This document shows positions 33,716 through 41,903 of a stretch of 49,197 nucleotides of DNA, in pieces. Numbering within the stretch: position 1 is the first letter of the stretch; every line of letters starts with the position of its first letter. The stretch is taken from NCBI GenBank assembly GCA_016929195.1, contig JAFGJG010000034.1:1-49197 (forward strand), written 5' to 3'. The stretch comes from Thermoleophilaceae bacterium. GTDB lineage: Bacteria > Actinomycetota > Thermoleophilia > Solirubrobacterales > Thermoleophilaceae. The position numbers were made by a program, and so were the translations under genes. The notes below the pieces were generated by a model. It saw only the letters and a program-made list of their open reading frames with translations, did no database searches and was not told the DNA's origin.

Positions 33716-34593
33716 GACAGGAGGATGCCGGCGGAGAGAAGGAGCGAGAACACGGCGAGCAGCCTGCCCGTGGCGGCGAGCGCGCCGTTGAGCGCCGGCC
33801 CGTCGGTGCGCGTGCGGACCGTGCGCACCAGCGGCGGCGCCAGCGGCCATGTCAGCGCGGTCAGCGCGAGCCACCAGGACAGGCCCCCGGCGGCCGCGAC
33901 GGCCGGCGGCGCCGCGAACGCGAGTGCCAGCATCGCCACGAACAGCCCCCGCGCGCGGTCGCGGCCGAGCCTCACAGCCAGCGTGCGCTTGCCCGCCCGC
34001 CGGTCCGTGTCCACGTCGCGCACGTTGTTCACCACGAGGATGTCCGCGGCCAGCAGCCCGACCGGCACCGCCAGCGCGAACGCCTCCCAGGTGAGCTCCT
34101 CCGTCTGCACGTAGTAGGAGCCGGCGACCGCGACGATCCCGAAGAAGAGGAAGACGAACGCCTCGCCGAGGCCCTCGTACCCGTAGGGCCGCGGTCCGCC
34201 GGTGTAGAGCACGCCGGCGAGGATCGACAGCACGCCGACCACCAGCAGCTCCCAGCCGGCCACGGCCGCGAGGTACGCGCCCGCCAGCACGGCGATCCCG
34301 AAGGCGAGGTAGGTGCCCACGAGCACCCGCCGCGGCGGCAGCAGGCCCCCGGCCGTGACCCTCACCGGGCCCAGCCGGTCCTCGGTGTCGGCGCCGCGCC
34401 TGGCATCCGAGTAGTCGTTCGAGAGGTTGGTCCCGATCTGGATGAAGACGCTGCCCACGAGCGCGGCCGCGAAGGCGAGCGGCCGGAATACGTCCTCGGT
34501 GATCGCGAGCGACGTTCCCACCAGCACCGGGGCCACGGCCGCCGGCAGCGTGCGCGGCCGGGCGGCCATCAGCCACAGGCGGAAGGGGCTCAA
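33712..34593 (-). CDS. menA: 1,4-Dihydroxy-2-naphthoate polyprenyltransferase
   Basis: A 293-residue UbiA-superfamily integral membrane prenyltransferase that attaches the isoprenoid tail to DHNA. Of the two Asp-rich motifs, [14 protein letters not shown] is the first, and [22 protein letters not shown] is the second. Eight or so transmembrane segments are evident ([51 protein letters not shown] and others). The TTG at 34593 is chosen over an internal ATG (34569) because it restores the usual [19 protein letters not shown] start and overlaps the menB stop as TTGA. Confidence 0.93.
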   Translation of the reverse strand: MSPFRLWLMAARPRTLPAAVAPVLVGTSLAITEDVFRPLAFAAALVGSVFIQIGTNLSNDYSDARRGADTEDRLGPVRVTAGGLLPPRRVLVGTYLAFGIAVLAGAYLAAVAGWELLVVGVLSILAGVLYTGGPRPYGYEGLGEAFVFLFFGIVAVAGSYYVQTEELTWEAFALAVPVGLLAADILVVNNVRDVDTDRRAGKRTLAVRLGRDRARGLFVAMLALAFAAPPAVAAAGGLSWWLALTALTWPLAPPLVRTVRTRTDGPALNGALAATGRLLAVFSLLLSAGILLS

Positions 34594-35471
34594 GGCCTGC
34601 GCGGGAACTTGGCGAAGTCCGGGCGGCGCCCCTCGCGGTAGGCGTCCCGGCCCTCCTGCGCCTCCTCGCTCATATAGAAGAGCAGGTTGGCGTCGTGGGC
34701 CAGCTGCTGGATGCCGGCCAGCCCGTCCTCGCTGGCGTTGAAGCTCGCCTTCAGGAGGCGCAGCGCGAACGGCGACAGCGCCAGCATCTCGCGGCACCAG
34801 CGCACCGTCTCCTCCTCGAGCTCCTCGAGCGGGACGACCGTGTTCACGAGGCCCATCGACTCGGCCTGTCGCGCGTCGTACTGGCGGCAGAGAAACCAGA
34901 TCTCCTTGGCCTTCTTCTGGCCGACCTGCTCGGCGAGCACGGCTGCGCCGAAGCCGCCGTCGAAGCTGCCCACCTTGGGGCCGGTCTGCCCGAAACGGGC
35001 GTTGTCCGCCGCGATGGTCAGGTCGCAGAGCACGTGCAGGACGTGGCCGCCGCCGATCGCGTAGCCCGCCACCATCGCGACGATCGGCTTCGGCAGCCGG
35101 CGCATCTGGACGTGCAGGTCGGTCACGTGGAAGCGGCCCACGCCGCGCCTGCCCGCCTCGTCCTCGGCCACGTACCCCGAGTCGCCGCGGACGCGCTGGT
35201 CGCCGCCCGAGCAAAAGGCGAGCGGGCCCTCTCCGGTCAGCACGACCGCGCCCACGTCGATGTCCTCGCGGGCCATGTCGAGCGCGTGCGACAGCTCCAC
35301 CACGGTCTGCGGCCGGAACGCGTTCCGCACCTCGGGCCGCGCGATCGTGATCTTCGCGATCCCCTCCGCCGTCTCGTAGCGGATGTCCTCGAAGTCGCCG
35401 GCCGGCTGCCAGTCCGCCGCGGGGCGGATGCTCCGCGCCGCCTGCTGCTCGGTCCAGTCCCCGCTCGGCAT
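34590..35471 (-). CDS. menB: 1,4-Dihydroxy-2-naphthoyl-CoA synthase
   Basis: A 293-residue crotonase-fold enzyme that closes the second ring of the naphthoquinone. The oxyanion-hole blocks are [11 protein letters not shown] and [13 protein letters not shown]. The MenB hallmark [15 protein letters not shown] (161-175) includes the catalytic Asp171. The C-terminus ([16 protein letters not shown]) matches the conserved MenB tail. The ATG at 35471 is used. It is first gene of menB-A-C and divergent from menE. Confidence 0.96.
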   Translation of the reverse strand: MPSGDWTEQQAARSIRPAADWQPAGDFEDIRYETAEGIAKITIARPEVRNAFRPQTVVELSHALDMAREDIDVGAVVLTGEGPLAFCSGGDQRVRGDSGYVAEDEAGRRGVGRFHVTDLHVQMRRLPKPIVAMVAGYAIGGGHVLHVLCDLTIAADNARFGQTGPKVGSFDGGFGAAVLAEQVGQKKAKEIWFLCRQYDARQAESMGLVNTVVPLEELEEETVRWCREMLALSPFALRLLKASFNASEDGLAGIQQLAHDANLLFYMSEEAQEGRDAYREGRRPDFAKFPRRP

Positions 35472-35492
35472 CGCGGCCGTACGATAGTTGCG
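35472..35492. promoter_or_regulatory. Shared divergent promoter menB/menE (21 nt)
   Basis: The core TACGATA (35480-35486) reads TACGAT forward and TATCGT in reverse. Forward, it is followed by 7 nt and a CTG in frame with menE; in reverse, by 9 nt and the menB ATG. This fits a symmetric -10 serving two leaderless transcripts. Confidence 0.5.
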
Positions 35493-36746
35493 CTGGACGA
35501 GTGGCTGACCTCCGCGGCGCGCGCCCGCCCCGACCATCCGGCCCTGGTGGCCGAGGGGCGCGTCCTCAGCTACGCGGAACTCCTCGCCGCCGCCTCGCGC
35601 TGCGCGCGCCGGCTGGCGGGCGCGGGCGTGGCCCGCGGCCACGTCGTGGCGACCACGCTCCCGCCCGGGCTCGCCTTCGCCGAGCTGCTTCACGCGCTGC
35701 CGCTGCTCGGCGCGGCGCTCGCGCCGCTCGACCCGCGCGCGCCGTCCGCGTTCGAGGGACTCGTCGTCACGAGCCCGGTCACGGGTCCCGAGGCGGACGT
35801 GGAGCTCGTCTCGGTGGTGGACCCCGGCGCCGCCCACACGGTCATCCGCAGCTCGGGCACGACCGGGGTGCCGAAGGCCGTGGAGCTCACGTACGCGAAC
35901 CACGCCGCCAGCGCGGCCGCGAGCGCCGACGCGCTCGGCGTCGAGCCGGGCGACCGCTGGCTGACGCCCCTGCCGCTCCATCACGTCGGCGGGCTCGGGG
36001 TGCTGCTCCGCTCGGTCATCAACGCCACGACGGCCGTGGTGCACGAGCGCTTCGACGTGGAGCGCGTGCGCGCCACGCTCGAGGCGGGCGAGGTCACGCT
36101 GGCGTCGCTCGTGCCCACGATGCTCTCCCGCCTGCGCGACGCCGGGCTCCGGTCCGCGCCCGGGCTGCGGGCGATCGCGCTCGGCGGCGGCCCGGTGCCG
36201 CCGGCGCTGCTCGAGTGGGCTGCGGCGGCCGGGATACCGGTCACGCCCGTCTACGGAATGACCGAGACCGCGTCGCAGGTCGTGGCGGGAAGCCCCGGGC
36301 GCGCGCTGCGGGGGGTGGAGCTCCGGCTGGGGGCCGACGGCGAGGTGCTCGTTCGCGGCGCGATGGTCGCCGCCGGCGAGCTGTCGGACGACGGCTGGCT
36401 CCACACCGGCGATCGCGGCCGGCTGGACGAGCACGGGCTTCTCCACCTCGAGGGCCGGATCAAGGATCTGATCGTCACGGGTGGGGAGAAGGTGGTCCCG
36501 ACGCGGGTCGAGGGGGTGCTCTGCGCCCATCCCGCGGTGGCCGACGCCGGCGTGGCGGGGGTGGCCGACCCGGACTGGGGCGAGTCCGTGACGGCCTACG
36601 TCGTGCTGCGCGAGCCCGCCGAGGCGGAGGAGCTGCGCTCCTGGTGCCGCGAGCGGCTGGCGCCCCACGAGGTGCCGAAGCGCATCGAGCCGGTGGACAC
36701 GCTGCCGCGCAACGCCGCCGGAAAGCTCGTGCGCACGCGGCTGTAG
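35493..36746 (+). CDS. menE: o-Succinylbenzoate-CoA ligase
   Basis: A 417-residue ANL-superfamily adenylating enzyme that makes OSB-CoA for MenB. The P-loop is [15 protein letters not shown], followed by YGMTETASQ, the [16 protein letters not shown] hinge region and the catalytic-lysine tail [14 protein letters not shown]. It is shorter than E. coli MenE, as in other actinobacteria. No ATG, GTG or TTG exists in frame where homologues begin; the CTG at 35493 gives [19 protein letters not shown] and is 7 nt from TACGAT, so a CTG start is proposed. The product is secure; the start is not. Confidence 0.9.
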   Translation: MDEWLTSAARARPDHPALVAEGRVLSYAELLAAASRCARRLAGAGVARGHVVATTLPPGLAFAELLHALPLLGAALAPLDPRAPSAFEGLVVTSPVTGPEADVELVSVVDPGAAHTVIRSSGTTGVPKAVELTYANHAASAAASADALGVEPGDRWLTPLPLHHVGGLGVLLRSVINATTAVVHERFDVERVRATLEAGEVTLASLVPTMLSRLRDAGLRSAPGLRAIALGGGPVPPALLEWAAAAGIPVTPVYGMTETASQVVAGSPGRALRGVELRLGADGEVLVRGAMVAAGELSDDGWLHTGDRGRLDEHGLLHLEGRIKDLIVTGGEKVVPTRVEGVLCAHPAVADAGVAGVADPDWGESVTAYVVLREPAEAEELRSWCRERLAPHEVPKRIEPVDTLPRNAAGKLVRTRL

Positions 36747-36785
36747 CGGAAGCAGCCGGCTCGGCCGGCTGCGCACCGACGGCAT
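36746..36785 (+). repeat. Dispersed palindromic repeat, family 2, copy B
   Basis: A 40-nt element beginning at the last base of the menE stop, matching the complement of 3624-3663 with two mismatches. It contains the hairpin AGCCGGC-TCG-GCCGGCT and is followed by a tandem partial copy with a 35-nt period. Confidence 0.75.
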
Positions 36786-36788
36786 CAG

Positions 36789-36820
36789 AGCCGGCTCGGC
36801 CGGCTGCGCACCGATGGCAT
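36789..36820 (+). repeat. Dispersed palindromic repeat, family 2, copy C
   Basis: A 32-nt copy of the hairpin plus the GCGCACCGATGGCAT tail. It ends exactly where the ilvC -10 hexamer begins. Confidence 0.75.
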
Positions 36821-36835
36821 TAGAGTCCCGCGGCG
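36821..36835 (+). promoter_or_regulatory. Promoter of ilvC
   Basis: TAGAGT (36821-36826) lies 9 nt before the ilvC ATG, directly abutting repeat copy C. No Shine-Dalgarno sequence is seen. Confidence 0.5.
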
Positions 36836-37825
36836 ATGATCTACGACAAGGACGCCGACCTCGGCAAGCTCGACGGCAAGACGGTGGCGGTGCTCGGCTA
36901 CGGCTCGCAGGGCCACGCGCACGCCCTCAACCTGAAGGACTCGGGGGTGGAGGTCGTGGTCGGGCTGCGGCCCGGCTCGGACTCGGTGGCGAAGGCGGAG
37001 GCCGACGGGCTGCGCGTCGAGTCGCTCGCCGACGCCGCGAGCATCGGCGACGTCGTGATGATCCTGCTTCCCGACGAGAAGCAGGCCGCCCTCTGGGAGT
37101 CGGAGATCAAGGACGGCATCGCGCCGGGCAACCTGCTGCTGTTCGCCCACGGCTTCTCGATCCACTTCGGGCAGATCGACCCCGGCCCCGAGGTGGACGT
37201 GGGCATGGTCGCCCCCAAGGGCCCCGGCCATCTCGTCCGCCGCCAGTTCGTTGAGGGTCACGGCGTCCCCGGCCTCGCGGCGGTGCACCGCGACTCGAGC
37301 GGCGAGGCGCGCGACCTCGTCCTCGCATACGCGCGCGGGATCGGCTGCACGCGCGCGGGCGTGATCGAGACGACCTTCAAGGAGGAGACGGAGACGGACC
37401 TGTTCGGCGAGCAGGCCGTGCTCTGCGGCGGGGTGTCCGAGCTGGTCCAGGCGGGCTACGAGACCCTCGTGGAGGCCGGCTACGACCCGCGGCTGGCGTA
37501 CTTCGAGTGCCTCCACGAGCTGAAGCTGATCGTGGACCTGATGTACGAGAAGGGCATCTCCGGGATGCGCTACTCGATCTCCAACACGGCCGAGTACGGC
37601 GACCTCACCCGCGGCAAGCGGATCATCGGGGAGCCCACGCGCGAGGCGATGAAGAAGATCCTCGGCGAGATCCAGTCGGGAGAGTTCGCGCGCGAGTGGA
37701 TCGCCGAGAACGAGGCGGGCCAGGAGAACTTCCAGCGCATGCGCCAGGAGCAGCAGAACAGCCAGATCGAGCGCGAGGGCAGGGAGCTCCGCTCGATGAT
37801 GGACTGGATCGACCAGGACTTCTGA
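36836..37825 (+). CDS. ilvC: Ketol-acid reductoisomerase
   Basis: A 329-residue class I KARI that isomerises and reduces acetohydroxy acids in valine, leucine and isoleucine synthesis. The NAD(P)-binding [17 protein letters not shown] is at 21-37. The beta2-alphaB loop ([10 protein letters not shown]) carries Arg and Ser, typical of NADPH use. The Mg-binding and active-site blocks include [35 protein letters not shown], and [17 protein letters not shown]. It is separated from ilvBN by about 19 kb. Confidence 0.96.
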   Translation: MIYDKDADLGKLDGKTVAVLGYGSQGHAHALNLKDSGVEVVVGLRPGSDSVAKAEADGLRVESLADAASIGDVVMILLPDEKQAALWESEIKDGIAPGNLLLFAHGFSIHFGQIDPGPEVDVGMVAPKGPGHLVRRQFVEGHGVPGLAAVHRDSSGEARDLVLAYARGIGCTRAGVIETTFKEETETDLFGEQAVLCGGVSELVQAGYETLVEAGYDPRLAYFECLHELKLIVDLMYEKGISGMRYSISNTAEYGDLTRGKRIIGEPTREAMKKILGEIQSGEFAREWIAENEAGQENFQRMRQEQQNSQIEREGRELRSMMDWIDQDF

Positions 37826-37830
37826 GCAGC

Positions 37831-37853
37831 GGGGCCGGAGGCCGCCCGGCCCC
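37831..37853. terminator. GC hairpin after ilvC
   Basis: GGGGCCG (37831-37837) pairs with CGGCCCC (37847-37853) around a 9-nt loop, just after the ilvC stop. No U-tract follows, so a role in termination is only likely, not shown. Confidence 0.4.
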
Positions 37854-37857
37854 TCGC

Positions 37858-37873
37858 TATCCTCGCCGGTTCG
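37858..37873 (+). promoter_or_regulatory. Promoter of the aminotransferase-serA operon
   Basis: TATCCT (37858-37863) lies 10 nt before the ATG at 37874, without a Shine-Dalgarno sequence. Confidence 0.45.
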
Positions 37874-39058
37874 ATGGCGAACCCGTATCTGAAGCAGTAC
37901 CTGATGACCGCGGGGCCGACCCCGCTTCCGCCGGAGGTCTCGCTCGCGATGGCGGAGCCGATGCTCTACCACCGCGCGCCGTCCTTCATCGACGTCTACG
38001 CGCGGGCGCTCGACCGCCTCAAGCACGTGTTCGGGACGGAGAACGACGTCCTCATCTTCGCCTCGTCGGGCACCGGGGCGCTCGAGTCGGCCGCGGCCAA
38101 CCTGGTGCGGCGCGGGCAGCCGGTGCTGGTCGCCTCGTGCGGCAAGTTCGGCGAGCGCTGGTCCGAGCTGTCGGACGCCTACGGCGGCCGGACCGTCCAC
38201 TGGGAGACCGAGTGGGGCCAGAAGGTCGAACCGGCCGGGCTCGACCGTGTGCTGGGCGAGAACCCGGAGGTGGAGGTCGTGTTCACCACCCTCTCCGAGA
38301 CGTCGACCGGAGTCGTCAACGACGTTCGCGAGCTGGCCGAGGTCGCTCACCGTCACGACGCGCTGATCGTGGTCGACGCGGTGTCCGGGCTCGGCGCGGT
38401 GCCCATCCCGCAGGACGAGTGGAACGTCGACGTGGTGGTCTCCGGCTCGCAGAAGGCGCTCATGTCGCCGCCCGGGCTCGGCTTCGCCAGCGCCAACGAG
38501 GCCGCGCTCGAGTACGCGGCCGGCACCGACACGCCGCGCTACTACTTCGACTGGGCGCGCACCGTCGCGGGCCAGCGCAAGGACTCGCCGGACAGCCCGT
38601 TCACGCCGGCGGTGGGGCTCATCGCCGCGCTCGACGTGGCGCTCGGCATGATCGAGGAGGAGGGCCTCGAGCAGGTCCTCGACCGCCATCGCCTGCTGGG
38701 CCGCGCCTGCCGCGAGGCTGTCCGCGCGCTCGACCTGGAGACCTTCGGGCCCGACGACGAGAACGCGAACGTGGTGACCGCCATCAACCTGCCCGAGTCG
38801 ATCGACGGCTCGCGGGTCCCCAAGGTCATGCGCGACACGTACGGCATCACGATCGCCGGCGGACAGGCGAGGCTGAAGGGGAAGATCGCGCGGCTGGCGC
38901 ACTGCGGGTACTTCGGCGCCTTCGACATCCTGCTCACCGTCTCCGCCTTCGAGATGACCCTGTCGGAGCTCGGCCACGAGGTCGAGCTGGGCAGCGGGGT
39001 GGCCGCGGCGCAGCGGGTGTTCCTCGAGGCGGGCGTCCCCGCCTCCGCCCCGGCGTGA
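37874..39058 (+). CDS. Class V aminotransferase, probably phosphoserine-forming
   Basis: A 394-residue PLP enzyme of the alanine-glyoxylate / serine-pyruvate aminotransferase branch of class V. The PLP lysine is Lys194 in VSGSQKALMSPPG, and the ring-nitrogen Asp168 is in LIVVDAVSGLG. The N-terminal TAGPTPLPPEV and SSGTGALE (phosphate-binding) blocks are typical. It overlaps serA (GTGA), so its likely physiological role is transamination of 3-phosphohydroxypyruvate to phosphoserine in place of SerC. A serine-glyoxylate or alanine-glyoxylate activity cannot be excluded. Confidence 0.85.
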   Translation: MANPYLKQYLMTAGPTPLPPEVSLAMAEPMLYHRAPSFIDVYARALDRLKHVFGTENDVLIFASSGTGALESAAANLVRRGQPVLVASCGKFGERWSELSDAYGGRTVHWETEWGQKVEPAGLDRVLGENPEVEVVFTTLSETSTGVVNDVRELAEVAHRHDALIVVDAVSGLGAVPIPQDEWNVDVVVSGSQKALMSPPGLGFASANEAALEYAAGTDTPRYYFDWARTVAGQRKDSPDSPFTPAVGLIAALDVALGMIEEEGLEQVLDRHRLLGRACREAVRALDLETFGPDDENANVVTAINLPESIDGSRVPKVMRDTYGITIAGGQARLKGKIARLAHCGYFGAFDILLTVSAFEMTLSELGHEVELGSGVAAAQRVFLEAGVPASAPA

Positions 39059-40671
39059 GCGACGGCGCGCAGGGCCCCGCGCGAGTCCTCGTCAAGGAGA
39101 AGATCGGCGACTCGGGCGTGCAGCTCCTGCGCGACTCCGGCCTCGACGTCGAGGTCGGTGTCGACTGGTCCGATGAGGAGCTGGAGAGCCGAATCGGCGA
39201 GTTCGACGGGCTGCTGATCCGCTCCGCCACGAAGCTGGACGCCGGCCTGATCGACAGGGCCGAGCGCCTGCGCGTGGTCGGCAGGGCCGGCGTGGGGGTG
39301 GACAACGTGGACGTGGACGCCGCCACGAAGCGCGGCGTGGTCGTCGCGAACGCGCCGCAGTCGAACGTCATCACCGCCGCCGAGCACACCGTCGCGCTCC
39401 TGCTCGCGCTCGCGCGTCGCGTACCGCAGGCGCACGCGTCGCTGATCGGCGGCGCCTGGGAGCGCTCCAGCTTCAGCGGCGTGGAGCTGTACGAGAAGAC
39501 GCTCGGGGTGCTGGGCTTCGGCCGGATCGGCCAGCTCGTCGCCCAGCGCGCGCTCGGCTTCGGGATGCACGTCGTCGCCTTCGACGCCTACGTCGCGGAG
39601 GAGCGCTTCCGCGAGGTCGGCGTGGAGCGTGCAGAGAGCTCCGACGATCTCTACGAGCGGGCGGACTTCATCACGATCCACCTGCCGGTCACCGACGAGA
39701 CCCGCGACTGGCTCGACGCCGAGGCCTTCGCGAAGATGAAGGACGGCGTGCGCGTGATCAACGTCGCCCGCGGCGGCCTGCTCGTGGACGAGGACCTCAA
39801 GGAGGCGCTCGACTCCGGCAAGGTGGCCGGCGCCGCGCTCGACGTGTTCCGCGAGGAGCCCGTGACCGAGCACCCTCTGTTCGGCTATCCCAACGTCGTC
39901 GTCACCCCGCACCTGGGCGCCTCCACCACGGAGGCCACCGACCGGGCCGGGTTCCAGGCCGCGGAGCAGGTCGTGGCCGCGCTGACCGGCGGGGTCGTCA
40001 CCTCGGCCGTCAACGTGCCGGCCATCGCGGCGGAGGACCTCGAGGCCCTCGGCGGCTTCCTGCCGCTCGCGCGCGACCTCGGCCGGATCGCCACCGCGCT
40101 GGCCGAGGGCACGTCGGTCGACGCGCTCGAGGTCGAGTACCGCGGCCGGATCGCCGAGCGCGACACCCGCCTGCTCACCGTCCAGGTGCTGAAGGGCGCC
40201 CTGGCCGGCCACACCGAGGAGGAGGTCAACGACGTGAACGCGCCCGCGATCGCGCATGAGCGCGGGATCGCCGTGACCGAGACCAACACTGCGACGGCAC
40301 GCGACTTCACCGACCTCGTCCGCGTGACCGTGGTGAGCGGCGGCGAGCGGACGCGGGTGGTGGGCACCACGCTCGGCAGCGCCCATCGCTCGCACCTGCT
40401 GGAGGCCTGGGACTCGCGCTTCAACCTCCAGCTGGAGGAGCACCTCGCGATCTTCCGCTACGAGGACCGCCCAGGAATGCTGGGCCGCGTGGGCACCAGC
40501 TTCGGCGAGGCCGGCATCAACATCGTCTCCGCCGCCGTCGGCCGCGGCTCCGAGGAGTCGAACGGCCAGGCCACGATGGTCGTGACCTCCGACGCGCCGA
40601 TCCCGCAGGAGATCGTGGACCGCATCGCGGGCACCGACGGCTTCGTCGCCGGCCGCACCATCTCGCTCTGA
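39055..40671 (+). CDS. serA: D-3-phosphoglycerate dehydrogenase
   Basis: A 538-residue long-form (type I) SerA, the first step of serine synthesis. The split substrate domain surrounds an NAD domain with LGFGRIGQLVAQRA (about 150-165). Catalytic elements are INVARGGLLVDE and the terminal His of VVTPHLGAST. An allosteric substrate-binding domain (about 320-450) and a C-terminal ACT domain (AIFRYEDRPGMLGRVGTSFGEAGINI) are both present, as in mycobacterial SerA, so serine feedback is likely. The GTG start overlaps the aminotransferase stop. Confidence 0.96.
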   Translation: MSDGAQGPARVLVKEKIGDSGVQLLRDSGLDVEVGVDWSDEELESRIGEFDGLLIRSATKLDAGLIDRAERLRVVGRAGVGVDNVDVDAATKRGVVVANAPQSNVITAAEHTVALLLALARRVPQAHASLIGGAWERSSFSGVELYEKTLGVLGFGRIGQLVAQRALGFGMHVVAFDAYVAEERFREVGVERAESSDDLYERADFITIHLPVTDETRDWLDAEAFAKMKDGVRVINVARGGLLVDEDLKEALDSGKVAGAALDVFREEPVTEHPLFGYPNVVVTPHLGASTTEATDRAGFQAAEQVVAALTGGVVTSAVNVPAIAAEDLEALGGFLPLARDLGRIATALAEGTSVDALEVEYRGRIAERDTRLLTVQVLKGALAGHTEEEVNDVNAPAIAHERGIAVTETNTATARDFTDLVRVTVVSGGERTRVVGTTLGSAHRSHLLEAWDSRFNLQLEEHLAIFRYEDRPGMLGRVGTSFGEAGINIVSAAVGRGSEESNGQATMVVTSDAPIPQEIVDRIAGTDGFVAGRTISL

Positions 40672-40717
40672 AGCGTCCTGACTTCTGGTTGCCCTGCAAC
40701 CACGGGGCAGGACGCTT
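40671..40717 (+). repeat. 47-bp dispersed palindrome, family 1, copy 3
   Basis: Perfect outer arms AAGCGTCCTG (40671-40680) and CAGGACGCTT (40708-40717), inner perfect stem TGGTTGC (40686-40692) / GCAACCA (40696-40702) with loop CCT, the complement of the AGG loop in copies 1 and 2. It begins on the last base of the serA stop and ends 4 nt before the next -10 hexamer. Confidence 0.88.
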
Positions 40718-40721
40718 GGCG

Positions 40722-40735
40722 TAGGGTCCGGCGCC
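40722..40735 (+). promoter_or_regulatory. Leaderless-type promoter of the quinone oxidoreductase
   Basis: TAGGGT (40722-40727) followed by 8 nt and the GTG at 40736; no Shine-Dalgarno sequence. Confidence 0.5.
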
Positions 40736-41755
40736 GTGAGGGCGCTGGTCATCACGGAGCACGGCCCGCCCGAGGTGCTCCGCGTCCAGGAGCGGCCGGA
40801 TCCCGAGCCGGGCCCGGGCCGCGTGCGGGTGCGCGTGCGCGCGGCCGGCATCAACTTCGCTGACCTGCTCGCGCGCGTCGGCCTGTACGCGGCGGCGCCG
40901 TCGCCGCCCTGCGTCGTCGGATATGAGATCGCCGGAGAGGTGGACGCGCTCGGCCCCGGCACCGAGGGATTCGAGGTCGGCCAACGTGTCATGGGCGGCT
41001 GCCGCTTCGGCGGCTACGCGGAGCTCGCCGTCGCCGGGACGGGGGAGCTGCTGCCGCTTCCGGACGACTGGAGCTTCGCCGAGGGCGCAGCGGCGCCCGT
41101 GTCGTACGCCACCGCCTACGCCGGCCTCGTCCGCTACGGCGCCCTGCGCGCCGGCGAGCGCGTCCTGATCCAGGCGGCGGCCGGCAGCGTCGGCATCGCC
41201 GCGACCCAGATCGCGAAGCTCGTCGGCGCGGAGGTCTTCGGCACCGCGTCGCCGCCCAAGCACGACGCGATCAGGGGCTTCGGCGTGGACCACCCGGTCG
41301 ACTACCGGACGCACGACGTCGTCGACGAGGTGCGCCGCATCACCGGCGAGCAGGAGCCGCTCGACCTCGCCTTCGACGCCATCGGCGGACGCAGCTTCAA
41401 GGGCAGCTTCGCGCTGCTCCGGCCGGGCGGCCGGCTCGTCTGCTTCGGTGCGTCGGAGGTCCAGGCCGGGGAGCGCCGCAGCCGTGCCCGCGCGCTGCGC
41501 GTGCTCGCCCAGATGCCGCGCTTCCACCCGGTCAAGCTGATGAGCCAGTCGAAGTCGGTGATCGGGCTCAACCTGCTCGAGCTCTGGGACTCGAAGGGAT
41601 CGCTCGACGAGTACATCGGGCCGCTCCGGGAGTGGACCGAGAAGGGCTCGATCCGGCCCGTCGTGGCCGCGCGCTTCCCGCTGGCCGAGGGCGCCGACGC
41701 GCACCGCTTCGTGCACGCGCGCGAGAACATCGGCAAGGTTGTCCTGGAGCCGTGA
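40736..41755 (+). CDS. NADPH:quinone oxidoreductase-like MDR protein
   Basis: A 339-residue zinc-independent medium-chain dehydrogenase/reductase of the QOR family. The N-terminal GroES-like domain contains RAAGINFADLLARVGLY, without the catalytic zinc ligands of alcohol dehydrogenases. The Rossmann domain contains VLIQAAAGSVGIAATQIAKLVGAEVFGTAS, matching the AxxGxVG nucleotide motif. The closest-looking group is the VAT-1/synaptic-vesicle-like quinone reductases (PVKLMSQSKSVIGLNLLELWDS). The substrate is unknown. It has its own promoter and precedes the leuA leader by 12 nt. Confidence 0.88.
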   Translation: MRALVITEHGPPEVLRVQERPDPEPGPGRVRVRVRAAGINFADLLARVGLYAAAPSPPCVVGYEIAGEVDALGPGTEGFEVGQRVMGGCRFGGYAELAVAGTGELLPLPDDWSFAEGAAAPVSYATAYAGLVRYGALRAGERVLIQAAAGSVGIAATQIAKLVGAEVFGTASPPKHDAIRGFGVDHPVDYRTHDVVDEVRRITGEQEPLDLAFDAIGGRSFKGSFALLRPGGRLVCFGASEVQAGERRSRARALRVLAQMPRFHPVKLMSQSKSVIGLNLLELWDSKGSLDEYIGPLREWTEKGSIRPVVAARFPLAEGADAHRFVHARENIGKVVLEP

Positions 41756-41767
41756 CGCGCGACGCGG

Positions 41768-41781
41768 TACCCTGCTCCTGG
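41768..41781 (+). promoter_or_regulatory. Leaderless promoter of the leuA leader transcript
   Basis: TACCCT (41768-41773) is followed by 8 nt and the ATG of the leader peptide, so the leader is predicted to be translated from the very 5' end of the mRNA. Confidence 0.55.
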
Positions 41782-41838
41782 ATGTATCGCCATTCCGGCC
41801 TGCTTCTTCCCCTTCTTCTCCCCCTTCGGGGGGAATAA
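41782..41838 (+). CDS. leuL: leuA leader peptide (Leu-rich, 18 residues)
   Basis: The short ORF encodes MYRHSGLLLPLLLPLRGE then TAA. Seven of 18 codons are Leu (codons 7-9, 11-13 and 15), and five of those are CTT, a codon seldom used in the surrounding genes, where CTC and CTG dominate. It lies 66 nt before leuA, ends well before the leuA ribosome-binding site and has its own -10 hexamer. This is the expected design of a leucine-sensing attenuation peptide; leuA leader peptides are known in other actinobacteria. Confidence 0.8.
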   Translation: MYRHSGLLLPLLLPLRGE

Positions 41839-41903
41839 CGCGTGGCGGCCGCACAGCCGCAAGCTCAAGGGGAACTCAGGCAGGACGACGAAGAAGGGCG
41901 AAC
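41799..41903 (+). promoter_or_regulatory. leuA attenuator region (anti-SD, UUCG hairpin)
   Basis: Within the Leu codons, CCCTTCTTC (41810-41818) is perfectly complementary to GAAGAAGGG (41890-41898), the ribosome-binding region of leuA. A tight hairpin TCCCCC (41819-41824), loop TTCG, GGGGGA (41829-41834) spans the end of the leader peptide. A second hairpin is GCGGC (41845-41849) / GCCGC (41856-41860). CCTGC (41799-41803) can also pair with GCAGG (41880-41884). No U-tract terminator is seen, which favours control of translation initiation over intrinsic termination. Confidence 0.6.

Noticed and set aside
34695-35492. Long upstream extension of menE antisense to menB
   Set aside because: The frame is open only because of GC bias; homologues begin near 35493, and menB on the other strand is clear.
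38542-40992. An 816-codon antisense frame over the aminotransferase and serA
   Set aside because: No domain or signal is visible; the sense genes have complete catalytic motifs.
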